A stretch of 64,000 nucleotides of DNA from Sipunculus nudus. Lineage: Eukaryota; Annelida; Sipuncula; Golfingiida; Sipunculidae. The position numbers and the translations under genes were made by a program. This document shows, piece after piece, positions 1 to 11,800 of this stretch (its first letter is position 1; every line of letters begins with the position of its first letter). The stretch lies in contig CM049311.1 of the NCBI GenBank assembly GCA_026874595.1, positions 21,446,676 through 21,510,675 of the forward strand, read 5' to 3'. The notes under the pieces are model-generated. The model had not been told where the DNA came from and did not search any database. It was given only the letters and a program-made list of their open reading frames with translations.

Positions 1-522
1 GTTTGAGGTGAAGGACGCGTGTTCATCAAAATCGGCCATGAAAACTCGCCCTTGAACCAATTCGGCCGCACCTCACCTCGCTTCATTTTCATATAATTAA
101 GTAATTTATATTAATGCCGTAAAAAACTTAATTTACTTTTATAAAAAATTCAAGTATAAATATATTAAAATATGGCAATGTATTAAATTAACCGATGTGA
201 GCAGTGGTAGGGATTTGCATACAAGTATTAAAATTCACTGGTTAACAATTTAGGCTACAATTTAATTAATTACCGGTGTGAAACTTAAAGCTATAAAATA
301 AAAAAATGTAAAGATAAGAATTTAAGCCAATAGCTGTGAGTGGTAGCTTGGCAGATACTGTGAGTTTAAAAATTTAATAACAAAAAATCTGCACCTTTAC
401 GTTCATGGTTAAACGTATAGGCTACTTTAAAAGTAACATATTACTTTATTAAAACATTGATTGCATGTACATATAACTGTCTAAGCATTTTGGACTACTT
501 TTATGATAAGGAGATTTAATTG

Positions 523-1125
523 CATAGGCTTTGGAGTCTGGGGCCACTTTTCGGGCCAAATTTAAGGTTCGGGCGAGTGTGACTTTGAGAAATTATGCAA
601 ATTCCACCGGTGGAACATCCATTATATTTCTTCTCAGTCTTCATGTCTCAGGCTCTCATGAAAACAGCTGGGACATTATTTCTCATCTTAGTGTATTTAG
701 TATAATATAGATCAGTATCAGTGCAATTTTTTGAGGTAATTAAGGAATTAAATATAATGCAACTCATTTTAGTAAGAACTGTACGTAGGCCCAATAGGAA
801 ACACTTTTATGCTTAATATTTAAATTGATAACCTTAAAGAGAAGTTTACTTTGAAATATTAAAATTTTGTTTATATTACACAATGTGAAATTATATATAG
901 GCCTACTTAAAATCAGATCAGTGTTCTGTAAATTGTTCATGTTAATAGTTGTTTGATAATTACATCTTAAACTTCATGAAAGTTTGAAATGGTAAATAGA
1001 CTCTCGATCATTATATTATTTTTTCGTTCTTCATGGTAAAAGGTCAAAAACTATACACTAAAAATGCATATTTTATGTTTTATTTTTCAAAATTTTCCAC
1101 ACTTTGAGGATGACACCACTAGCCC
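523..1125 (+). repeat. Diverged direct duplication, copy 1
   Basis: This stretch aligns colinearly with about 4065-4860. Shared landmarks in the same order are TAGGCTTTGGAG, TATAATGCAA.TCATTT, GATAACCTTA.AGAGAAGT, TTTGATAATT, ACTTAAACTTCA and AATGCATATTTTA. The copies differ by many substitutions and small indels, so the duplication or the element family is old. No terminal repeats or coding capacity were seen, so the class is unknown. Confidence 0.65.
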
Positions 1126-1412
1126 TATAACCAAAGCCTACATGAATAGTATATAGGTCCAATTATAAACATGAACATTTATTTTATAAAGTACAAAATG
1201 CATAATTTTTAATCTTATTTTCTTGAATACCACATGCCAGTGCTCATGATGATTAAACATGGTGTCATGCCTATATATATATATACATGAACATTGACAC
1301 AGGTCTATAATTCGATTATCTCTCCATATCTGTGATAGCAAACATTGCAGTTATTAAGCTTATTTATCACCCATTATTATTAAATGAAGTGTAAAAAGTG
1401 TGTTTTATATAG

Positions 1413-1414
<2 letters not shown>

Positions 1415-1473
<59 letters not shown>
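1415..1473. repeat. (TA)n microsatellite
   Basis: About 29 uninterrupted TA dinucleotides. Length is probably polymorphic. Confidence 0.95.
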
Positions 1474-1476
<3 letters not shown>

Positions 1477-2403
1477 CTAATATTCGGTTAAATTAAATTA
1501 TCCATTATCGGTTAGCATGTTGATTGATTCGATCAGTAAACAATATGCATACCTGTTTATCGGTAAGAAATAACTCTTATAGGATATTTAGTTAAATGCA
1601 ACCTATTTATATGTAAATGATCAACAACGGTGATTGGAAAACAGTTATTGTTTATGGATATATGATCAGTCATGAAACGTACTCCTTAAGAATTAAGAAT
1701 GAACTTGATACACATTGTATCACCGTGTATACAATTTGGGTAGTATTTCTCGAGGAAAATGTTAATTTAAATACAGTAATATACAACGATTTGCGCTTAA
1801 TCGAATCTGGTTCATTGACATTTTCGCTTTATTAAACAATTTTCAAAATACTAAAGCATTTCCTTTTATTTAATTAAATAAGTTTAGTAATTGAAACAGT
1901 GATATATAATTGAAATTTTCGGATTATTGAAACAACACTTTCTGATATATAATTTTGGTTGAGCCAATTGATTCCGTTAAATATCCATATATAACTGCCC
2001 AATAGCTATAGCTGGCTGCATGCATGGGGCCGAAATGCGCACGCCTGCTATTTCCACAAGAGCATGCACCCTCCGCGATTCTTAACTGAAACTGAACGAT
2101 TCACGTGCGCTGGACATGAAACGAGATTACCCTATATGGATGTCTGAGTCAACTGGGCCTGCATGTTGTAGATTTCATCTCAAGTCGTTCTCCTGGTCAC
2201 CAAATGGTGAACTATTTTGCGCACGACTTGTTCGTTCGCACCCCAATGCAGCTTGGACCAAGGCATAAAAGATTATTTTTACACGAGCTCCGCTTTGCTA
2301 TTGATATACAACCGTTAATTGTGCATGTTCAAGCCCTTTATATTTCATTGCAAGACAGGTATATATAGAGTCTTTGTGTCAAAACGTAGGCTATAAACAA
2401 TAA

Positions 2404-2409
2404 GCGGTG

Positions 2410-2473
<64 letters not shown>

Positions 2474-2479
2474 CACCGC
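2404..2479. repeat. (TA)n microsatellite inside a short palindrome
   Basis: The TA tract (about 2413-2469) is flanked by GCGGTGAAT on the left (2404-2412) and its exact reverse complement ATTCACCGC on the right (2471-2479). The whole 76 bp can therefore fold into one long hairpin or cruciform. Confidence 0.85.
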
Positions 2480-3535
2480 AAATTTTAACGTGTAACGTGA
2501 CATACAACTTATGAACCATTCAGTTTTTTTTCGCTTCAAAATTATACGTTCAATTAAATAATAAAAACTCACATTTATCTATTCTAACTGAAACTGACAT
2601 TATTTTATGGATCAGATGTTTTACAATACAATACATTTCTCCAATAACAAAAGTATATACATTGGTATAACAATCGTAAAAATCAACATGCTGCATGAAA
2701 TCTTTAATATCTCGCAGCGGTCTATAGGGCTCCCCTGCTGGTATATAATTGAAATTAATGGAAACATCAGCCTTGGAACCCGTCTGTGAATATTAACCAA
2801 ATGCCTCTTTATATATTTGTATATACTATCCATCTGAATCCATGCAGGGAAATGCAATATAGTACATGTATTGAGAGTATCATCAATGATTAATTTAAAT
2901 ATATCCCCAAATAGCTTCGAGTGTGCATGCAAGGATCGAACGAATTTTAAGACAACAGAGAAGGTTTTAATGTTTCAGTTGCGTTTTACTTATATATGTA
3001 ATTGCTTTAATGAACAGGTGCTTGAATGATATGCATTAAAGGTTTTCTTTTATAATGAATGGGGATACATAATAAAAATGAGATTCGTTCAATTTTCTTA
3101 ATTCAGGCTGTACCACAAATGAATATTGTTCTACATAATTTAAGCTCTAATTTTTCACGGATTATTTTTCTCTTTGTTTTGTTATTGAGCGCCAAATTCT
3201 CTGTGTATATTAATATTACTATAATATGTATAGTTAATAATGCTATACTTTTGCCCGAGTACCTTGATATAATTCATTGCGTGTATTAGTTTTGCAACGA
3301 TTTAATAAACAAAATATGCCTAAAAATTTGTTAAACTTTGTGTTGTCATACGCACACTATATCATGAATTGTCGCACATTATTACATCCTTTGTCCTTTC
3401 CGCACTATAGAAAATTTCACATATTTTGTATATTTTTTTCAGCAGAATGCAAAATATTACATGTATAAATATAGTGTTCTTAAAACTTTTATACATCGTT
3501 ATTCTTTAATTTTGATTTCATAGAAACTTGATTTT

Positions 3536-3539
<4 letters not shown>

Positions 3540-3599
<60 letters not shown>
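3540..3599. repeat. (AT)n microsatellite
   Basis: About 30 AT dinucleotides without interruption. Confidence 0.95.
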
Positions 3600-3602
<3 letters not shown>

Positions 3603-4064
3603 AATCACAAACTGAATTGATGTCAGAGTGAAAATACGAAAATGATTTGATATCCCGGAAAAGATTTTGTAGCAAACATATAAAAAAAACCTCATTTTGG
3701 CCCTATATATGTATTAAATATTGATCGCTGATGGTGCAATACTGTATGTTAGGTATATATACTGTATATATATGACCGAGATTTCAGCGTTAAATATTTC
3801 TTTTACAATATGAATTAAGAATGAAAAGTTTGGGGAAAAACTTGACTTCACCAAAAATGGCGTAAACAGTTTTCTTTTAATCAGCTCTTTAATCTTATAT
3901 AATTCAGTAACAATGCTAAGTGTAGGGCCCCCTCCCATGCACACATATCCTCCTCCGCTCGGGCGCTTCGTGGCCGCATCATACTTGGAGTACTGAATAT
4001 TGCATGGTCTACTATTGGGCTCCCAATGAATATTTGGTTTTGCCACCTATAGATATACATACTT

Positions 4065-4860
4065 GTAGGCTTTGGAGCGGGGGGTGGGGGGGGGGGGGGG
4101 GGGGGGGGGGGCGGGGCAAGGATGGATGTCAGTGTGGCCTTTCTTTGTGAAATGACATAAAGTTCATCAATTTGAATGGTAAGTCCATTGTATTTCTTCT
4201 GTCTGCATGCCTCACGTAAAAACAATTGTGACTTCATTTTTAGATTGACTTTGTTTATGGTGATATAAAGGGCATTATTGTGTAATTTTCTGGTGTAAGG
4301 GATTAATTATAATGCAATTCATTTAAGTGAGAATTGTTGGAAATATACATTTATGCGTAATAGGCCTATTTCATCTGATAACCTTATAGAGAAGTCTGCA
4401 TTGGAATAAAACAATTTTTTTTTCTGTTGCTCAATGTGTAATTATATATGACTGAAATAAGGTTAGTTTTCTGTAAATGACATGTTCATTGTAATATTTA
4501 TTTGATAATTTCAACTTAAACTTCAAATAAGTTTGATAAAGGTATATCCTTTGCCTCTCAGTAGGCAAATATTTTTTTCGTGCTTCAAACCATGCACGCC
4601 TATGGTTTTAAGTAAAATTAAAAAAAAAGTAACGGATCTGAAGTTTTATTAAGATTTGAAGAATATAATTTGACACATGTAGGCCTACATGCACATGCAG
4701 GATTCTGTAAATTCAATATCTGATATAATTAATTGGTATTTTTTGTGAGGTACAGCATAGCAAAAGTAGGAAATTGGTCAAAATACTGCATTGAAAATGC
4801 ATATTTTACATTTTATTTTCATTTTAATTTTCCAAACCGTGTGAGGGCCGGGGATTACCC
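4065..4860 (+). repeat. Diverged direct duplication, copy 2
   Basis: Same orientation as copy 1 at about 523-1125 and lying about 3.5 kb downstream. It begins with TAGGCTTTGGAG, runs into a long G tract (about 4078-4117) not matched in copy 1, then follows the same order of landmarks up to the AATGCATATTTTA block near 4795. It could be two members of a dispersed repeat or one local duplication. Confidence 0.65.
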
Positions 4861-5150
4861 CCCTCCCACACCCGCCCCGCTCAATTCAGGCGTCCTCAAA
4901 CTCGCTAAACTTGCAGAATGCGCCCTATTATATACTGCATCTACCCATATCTTTCAAATTCCTAAATATTCATTTGCCCCCCCCCCCCCCCCCACCTTTG
5001 ATCTGCTTTCAACGCCTCTGATATTTTGTATCCGAATGGCCTATTATTGTATCTGCCCACACCAAGTTTAGTATATGCATATTATCCCATTTAATATGAT
5101 TGTAAAAGTGGTCCAAGCGGAAATCGGATATAGTCAAGTGCTAAATTGGT

Positions 5151-5726
5151 CTGGGGTCAGTCTAGACTGGTACCGTGCTCTATTACGGTCCTCAAGCCAA
5201 GCACAGAGACAGGCGTACAACGCCATCTTCAGTAGGCCTACTCCCAGTTGCAACTCCTGACCTACCTGTAGACTGGTTCCAACTCCAGTCTGTACGCTCA
5301 CACCGATTGTCATGGACGTTCTCGCGATCCTGGCTGGTTATCCGTGAAGATTACTTATAAAATTACTGTCTTTTGTTATTTAAAGTTTTCAAATATTGAA
5401 AAATTAGTTTTTGCACAAAAATTGACTGATGGATGTATAGATGATACGAATCATACGATATACTGAATACTTGATATTCCACTGTACGTGGCATTGGTTT
5501 ATTATCAATATCTATTAATCTAATCATAAATGTCACACGAAATGTACAGCCGACTTTTAACAAATTCTCTGAGCAAACGAAATGCTTATTTTTATCATAT
5601 GTGATTCAGACTTGAGTTGGAACCAGACTGCCGGGAGTCCTGAAGATGGCGTTGTACGCCCGTCTCTATGATTGGCCTGGAGCAGCGGTGCCATAATAGA
5701 GCGGGGTACCAGTCTAGGGTCAGTCC
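5151..5726. mobile_element. Small inverted-repeat (foldback-type) element
   Basis: The left arm (about 5151-5292) and right arm (about 5607-5726) are reverse complements. Shared blocks include GGCGTACAACGCCATCTTCA, CAGTCTGGTTCCAACT (partial on the left) and the CTAGACTGGTACC end. The arms differ by substitutions and one indel, and enclose about 310 bp of unrelated AT-rich DNA. No ORF lies inside. I did not find a clear target-site duplication. It could be a MITE, or two copies of one short repeat in opposite orientation. Confidence 0.6.
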
Positions 5727-5809
5727 GGCTTAGGTCGACTGATAGAATGTACAAATTAATAGCAAAGAGCACCGGTAGATGGCGATAGGAACTGATTTGT
5801 TTCTCCTTC

Positions 5810-5972
5810 CCGCTACGTCATCGTAAATGGGATATGACGTCAGGGGCAGCTGGCATGTGATTGGCTGAACGCACGAGAGTGCACGGATTTTGAAAGAAGA
5901 CACAGGTGCCGGGGAAAGCAGGTCCCGTTCGATTCCTCAAGGAATCGTATTTTGTGTGGCCATTTTATAAAA
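5810..5972 (+). promoter_or_regulatory. Candidate INCENP promoter and non-coding first exon
   Basis: A GC-richer island in AT-rich DNA, 2.7 kb before the start codon. It holds a palindromic CRE TGACGTCA (5835-5842), an inverted CCAAT box within GATTGGCT (5859-5866) and a CHR-like TTTGAA (5889-5894). A strong donor, AAAA|GTGAGT, follows at 5972/5973 and could end a 5' UTR exon. CCAAT plus CHR is the usual arrangement in G2/M genes controlled by NF-Y and MuvB complexes, and INCENP orthologues are G2/M genes. The first coding exon begins with an acceptor before the ATG, so an upstream non-coding exon must exist. That this site is it is inference. Confidence 0.45.
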
Positions 5973-8647
5973 GTGAGTTTTACCTGTTAACAGATGTGTC
6001 ATAAACTAAACCATTATGCCCACAGTACATAAATATATCACTTAGTAACTGGATCTTGTCCGATACAGGTCAATATTGATGTGTAATGAACAGAATAAGC
6101 CGATGAATGAATTGTGACAGTGTGTGCATGTCATTCTGAGACCTGAGTGTTTTCTCACAAGTTTGCCACATCAGGTTATCTATACTTTTGATCATAACTT
6201 CTATATTAAATCAGCTGAGAATTCCTGTGATAGGACTGATATGTTTATAAGTATGTATATAATTTCTGTCAGCTGATGCTTAGCTATACAGATCTAATGT
6301 AAACACTAAAAGTAAAACAGAACTTAGTAAAACCTCGCTCAATGAATAAGTTGATGCTCAAAGTCAAACGTATCTGAAGAGTGTATTTTCATCCAGCTGA
6401 AAATGATTCCAGCCACCCCTCACAATATCCAAATGAAAGCCCAAGAAACTGTCATGTCATGAATGAATCTGTCAGTGTCATCCACGCTTGGTTCAAGCAT
6501 AGGGGGTTGTACTTCAGAATTAACAAAATGTCAAAGTCAAATATACAAATTACAAGTTATAAAAAGATCCAAGTTGAAGTTCAGTATGTGTACTTGAATA
6601 TAAAGACAGGTGCTTTTTATTTCTTAAAATATTTAATAAAAATTGTGTATTCTAAGCATTTCCAAACTAATATATCTGAATTAAATCAAATTTAAAAAAA
6701 ATGTGTACTGATTAATCAGCTAAATGAAGTTTGTATTGAATCTTGTTTGCATATACATTTCTAGATCAGTTAGTATTTAAGTATTACATTACAATGGTAC
6801 ATCTAACCAATGGAGGCCTATCAGTGGTTGACATAAAATGCTGATATTTTAGACCAGGTTATGGCTCTATATTAATAATATTAGTATACAGAGCAACAGA
6901 CTTCTGCCTTCATTTACTAGCAGACTGAGCACACAAACGGTAGACGCTGCTAACCTGCTGGCCCATCCTGCTGAAATGTAATACATGCCACTTGCAAGCT
7001 GAAATAATTGTGTATATATATATTACCAGTGGTCCAGTCACGTGGACCCTCACAGCAGTGATGTAAAACGTCCACAACGCTGGCTGAAACAATCACGCCA
7101 ACTCACTGGGACAGGCACCCAACATGCAGATTCAAAGTACCCAGAACAAATGCAGAGTCTCCAATTTATATGAGCTCCATCCGCTTGATAAATGAAGGCA
7201 GTAGCCTGTGACTCTGTAAACTACAGAGCCAAAAATGGGCAGAACATTATTTTCGCTTCTCCAATATTGAAACTTTTTTAATTTTGCAACTTTCTTGTTG
7301 TTTCTCAATTGATGTAACAGCACAGGATGACTTCCTTCAGCTGACAATGTATTTTATCATGTTGATCTAATCAATATCTTCTTAAAAACTGGAGGCTTAC
7401 AAGGGTGCACCTACTAATTTTTGGGGTGATCAGGATCACTATCTGGATAGCGGAATTTTTTAACAAAAAATGCTGTATTTTTTATAATGTCATATGGGGG
7501 TAATTAGCTGCCTTGGCAGAGGTCTGAAATCTCTGAGTGCAAATTTCAAGTTGAAAATGCTTTATAATGAAGTTAATCTCTCAAGTTTTGACCAGAACTT
7601 GAGAGATTTATTTCATTTTTTAAGTATGTTTGAAACAAGTACATTAAGTGTGCTTGACCTAAACTGCTCTTATTAAATGTTTATACATAATATTGTGGTA
7701 CTACTTAGTTCTTTACTTCCTGCTCCATTGACCTGTTAAGACCTCAAGGCTATTTCCTTGGAGACAAAATATTCTTGATTGCAGCCAGGCTGAAATAAGT
7801 CACAGGTCTACTATCTCAGGGCAGAGGGTCTGAAAACCAGTGTTGCTACATTTTGTTCTGTCACTCATAGCACACTGGTGTGCATTTGCTGGTGTGCTCA
7901 CCTGTGTTGAAGTCAAGTCATTACCCTTTGGGCCAAGGCTGAGTCAAAGCCTTCTGAGGTGGAGGCCAAGCCACAGCCCTCTGGGGCTAAGTCACCACCA
8001 AAAAAGTCGATACAAACAAGGTTCAGTGTCTGAATTCTGGTATGAGTTATAGGCTTATAGGTCACATGCATACATACAGAATAAGTCAAACTTCAGCTGC
8101 CTTTAGCCGGCCTCTGGCCATGACACTCAGGTCCGAGGGTGAGTCAGAGTCATAGCCTTCCAAGAACAAGGCCGAGTCTGTACCAGCGGAACCAGGCCTT
8201 GAGGCCAAGACAAGTCCCTAGACCACCAACATCTATAGGTGAAAATCTTGCAGAAATTCTGCAGAACTTTTCTGAATTTTAAGAGGTTCCCATGTTGTTT
8301 AAAATTTACAAATCATGTGGCCATAATAAGCCTTAAATAACTTAATATATGCATTCCTTTGATCAGTTTAAAACAGTGTACATAGCCATTTTTTCCCTTA
8401 CACTGTATGTTTAAGTCATAAAAAGAAATGACATTTCATGACCCTTAGTGGTGGTGGTGGTTCACAATTGGGAGATATGCATTGCTATATTACAAGGATG
8501 TTGTTAACAAATGAAGTCCTATGAAACTCCTTTCTGTAACATATCCAATTTTTTTTCCTTTTTTTACTATGTGTAACAGTACACTTAACAAATAGGTGAC
8601 TCCATGCAATGTGCTGCTGTATATATATTTATGTTATAATTTTATAG
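5973..8647 (+). other. Probable 5' UTR intron of INCENP
   Basis: No coding content was recognised. If the donor at 5973 joins the acceptor TTTATAG at 8641-8647, this is the first intron. Around 7900-8220 there is a GC-richer, imperfectly repetitive stretch with recurring GAGTCA/AAGCC and GGCC words. It has stops in all frames and I do not recognise it. Confidence 0.4.
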
Positions 8648-8806
8648 GAAGACGGTCAAGATGGCGACACTTGCAGAATTGCGTAAACAAACACGATGTG
8701 TCCATACCCTGGCATCAGAGAAGATAAAAACTCTGAGCCTGTCAATGGAACGTAACTTCACCTGGCTCAGTGAGATCCTTATAGAAGCTAAAAGATCATT
8801 TGCATC
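8648..8806 (+). CDS. INCENP: INCENP exon 1 of the coding region (CDS from 8661)
   Basis: The acceptor TTTATAG ends at 8647, and 13 nt of 5' UTR precede the ATG at 8661 (context GTCAAGATGG, close to the Kozak consensus). It encodes residues 1-48, MATLAELRKQ to EAKRSFAS, with the family's short N-terminal helix around NFTWLSEILIEAK, the survivin/borealin-binding segment. The donor is GTGAGT at 8807, two bases into codon 49. Confidence 0.93.
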
Positions 8807-11800
8807 GTGAGTATGCTACAGTAACTATATAATAAAGCTCTTTGTCAGAACATCAGCTGGGTCGTGTCATTTGTGGGCATAGCAGCAAACAACAGCAAAC
8901 ACTAGAATTATTAAACAAACTCTGATTTTAAGCAAACTTTTGTATTATTATTATGGAGCCACTCATATGTGCCCTATTTATACCATAGGATTACATCACA
9001 AGAAAGTACCAGAGCACTCTCCACAGTTCATATGTAGCAGGTATATACTCATTCTCTTCTCAAAGTTTCCTGAACAGTTTTTTCTTTTACTCACTTGTTG
9101 TGGAAATTTGTAAATAGTCTAAATGCAATCTTTCATTGTAAGGGCTGGGATTTCTCATGAATTCCTGTCTGAATATTTCAGGTCTGAACTGCAACTTTTA
9201 CCAAAGACTCCATCTATGAAGAGAAAATGTCAAGTGCGTGTGCAACAGAGAAATATTGTGGACGAGAGCAGCGAAGAGGACGCACCACCAGCAAAGAAGA
9301 AGTAAGTCTCTTCATTTTGATAACATTACCCATATTAATGATGCAGTTTAAATTAAACTTCATCATTTGTCAGATCTTGACCTTTAGTAAAATTTGATCA
9401 AATATTTTTTTTATTGATTTTGAATTTTATGCTTTACAACACTCTAGAAACTCTACAGAGAAATGAGATATTTTAGGCGCTGCATTCAACAAAAAAAATT
9501 TTAGTTTATATATAATTCATGCATTCATTATATAATTTGCATACCTTCGGTTCCAGGAGGAATGTTAATAGAACCAGGTGAGCTTAATGTATCCAAATGT
9601 CATCATTGTAACACCCAAATTGATTGCCCTATCATAAAACACATGAGACCCAGTTGGGTCTAGTGATACCAGTCCTTGAACAGAAAGCATATTTGTGTAT
9701 GCTTGTAAGCAAACAAGAGCTTGGGTGTTATGAAGATGCCAAAGAAATGTTGAACTAGTTATAAAAAAGATTACTCATTGAGTTTATTGATGCTATCTGT
9801 GACTGAAGAGGGTCAACAATTTTTGTACAATATCAGTAGTCACATGTATGTATGAACCTCTTTTGAAGAATACCCACCAAGTATTGTAAGTTATTTTGTT
9901 TGGAGAGTAATTTTTGGCAGTTATAAACAAAATGAGTAGTCATTTTCATTAATTGTTCATTTATTTTCCCCACTTTCTTCATTTTGTTGTTGTGGTTATG
10001 TAGGATTGATTTTGTTCCAATAAATGATAATATTTCTGTATGTAGGCCAAGAAGTGTCATATTCATTATTAAAGTAGTCCAGAGCTGGACAATGACTGGC
10101 CTCTAACAAACGGTTTGGCTGAATGCATGGCCCTTTGATATTGTATTTATTAATAAACTAATTTCACCTTCAGTATAAGCAGTATTCTCTTCGTAGCTTT
10201 CATAATGGTAGCTTAAAGCAATGTTAAAAATTGTGTCGTTCTGTAGTGATATTTTTTTCTCTGGGATTAAGTAAGAAATCAGCTAAAGAGATCTAATGAT
10301 ATGTACATAAACTGTCACCCCATCCTATCGCCCATTGTTTTAGGTGTCTGTCTGAAATCTCTATTTAAGATGAAATACATTTAAATTTCAGGGCTCGCCC
10401 TGCTTAAAAAAAATCTTTAGTAAAAATTTTAGCCAACCAGAATTTTCTTCAGCCATTTCAGAAACACTTTATAGCCAGCACTTATTTTCTGAACAATAGG
10501 AAATATCGATGTTTAGCATTGAGCAGAATTTGAAATATCATGAACTGATCACATCTTCACAGTATAAATATAAATATTAAATGATGTGTGGACAGTGCAA
10601 TTCATGTAATAAACCGTTTGACTTTGTTTGAACATTAAGTCAAATATAATCACCCTGACTATAATTAAATCAACTGAAGACCAGTCTTTCTTGATAAACT
10701 TTTATTTCACAATATTTTAGTCTCTGTTTTGCTCATTCAGTAAGGCCTAAAAATGTTTTTTGTTTCCAGTATCTAAACCAACTCTAGGAAAACCTAGCCA
10801 GTCAAAAATTAAATTTTATTGGGTGTTTGAGCCTAGAGCCATGGGGCACAAAAAGGTCACTTCACAGATCTTGTACAAGTCACAAATAATTGAAATTACA
10901 GCTAATTATATCACAGTAATGATTCAATTAATTGGTCTATGATCTTAAGAATGAATTATGTATAAATGTGTAACAGAGTTACAGTGTTCATGTGTATGCA
11001 GGAGATCATTTGATTATCATGTACCAGCCTTCTATAGTGAGGGGAGGGGGGGGGGGGTAATATTGCAACCTGGTTCCTCGCTCATTTTTTTTTTGACAGT
11101 AGGACAACATTGTTGGGTCTGGTATATATATTTTGGATTATTTCCATAAAACCTATGTGTGAATTAATTTAATCTGAGCAATAACAGCAAAATAAAATCT
11201 TGAAATAGTCTTCAAGCCTGTTTTATATCACATGGTAAGAAAATATTTAAGATAAAATAAATTCCCTAACTACCTACTCTAAATTTTTCACCACTGTAAT
11301 CAGAAACAAAGAACTCTTTCTTTAGGCCTAAGGGCATTGGAAAGATGGTTTTCGCCAATAAATTAGCCAGAGGGGATTTTGTTTCGCCAGATCTCCCTAT
11401 TGCTAGCCATTGGCGAATAGGCAGGGCCAGCCCTGAATTTTACCCTCCAACATGCAAAATAAGTTTGTTGCACCAGTTTCAGTTTTACCTCTCAACTTCT
11501 CAAATGTTTATATCTCAAGTTCTAACATAGTCAAGATTGAATTTATTTTCAAATATTTAAAAAGATTCTTGTTACCATACTCAATTTTGAGCCTATTTCT
11601 TAAGAACCTATATTATCTTAAGAACCTATATTATCTCACACTTGCATTTTAAATTAGAAAGCCTGATGAATTGCCAAGCTGAATCCAGATCTACTCCATA
11701 ATTCAGGCTGTCAAGCAATCCTCCTTTTTTTTGTGTCAGCTCTATTTCCCCCCTATGATTTTTCCTTAGGCCAAAGAAAATAAAAGGTATGGTTCTCAGG

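Larger units (their letters stand above)
1..5800. other. Gene-free AT-rich upstream region
   Basis: I find no exon or ORF with recognisable protein content here. Open frames are short and AT-biased, and several are only Ile-Tyr runs from (TA)n tracts. The region holds three long (TA)n microsatellites, poly-G and poly-C runs, a diverged direct duplication and a small inverted-repeat element, each listed separately. A somewhat more GC-rich patch near 2010-2290 has no feature I recognise. Confidence 0.7.

Noticed and set aside
2345-2572. ORF with a long Ile-Tyr run (also at 16705-16965, 53253-53506 and 55740-55940)
   Set aside because: The run is only the translation of (TA)n or (CA)n microsatellites; no other protein signal.
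6381-6695. 104-codon ORF upstream of INCENP
   Set aside because: No recognisable domain, AT-driven amino acid use, and it lies in the presumed 5' UTR intron.
10771-10942. Possible exon after TTGTTTCCAG
   Set aside because: A stop occurs in the second codon in the phase required by exon 2.
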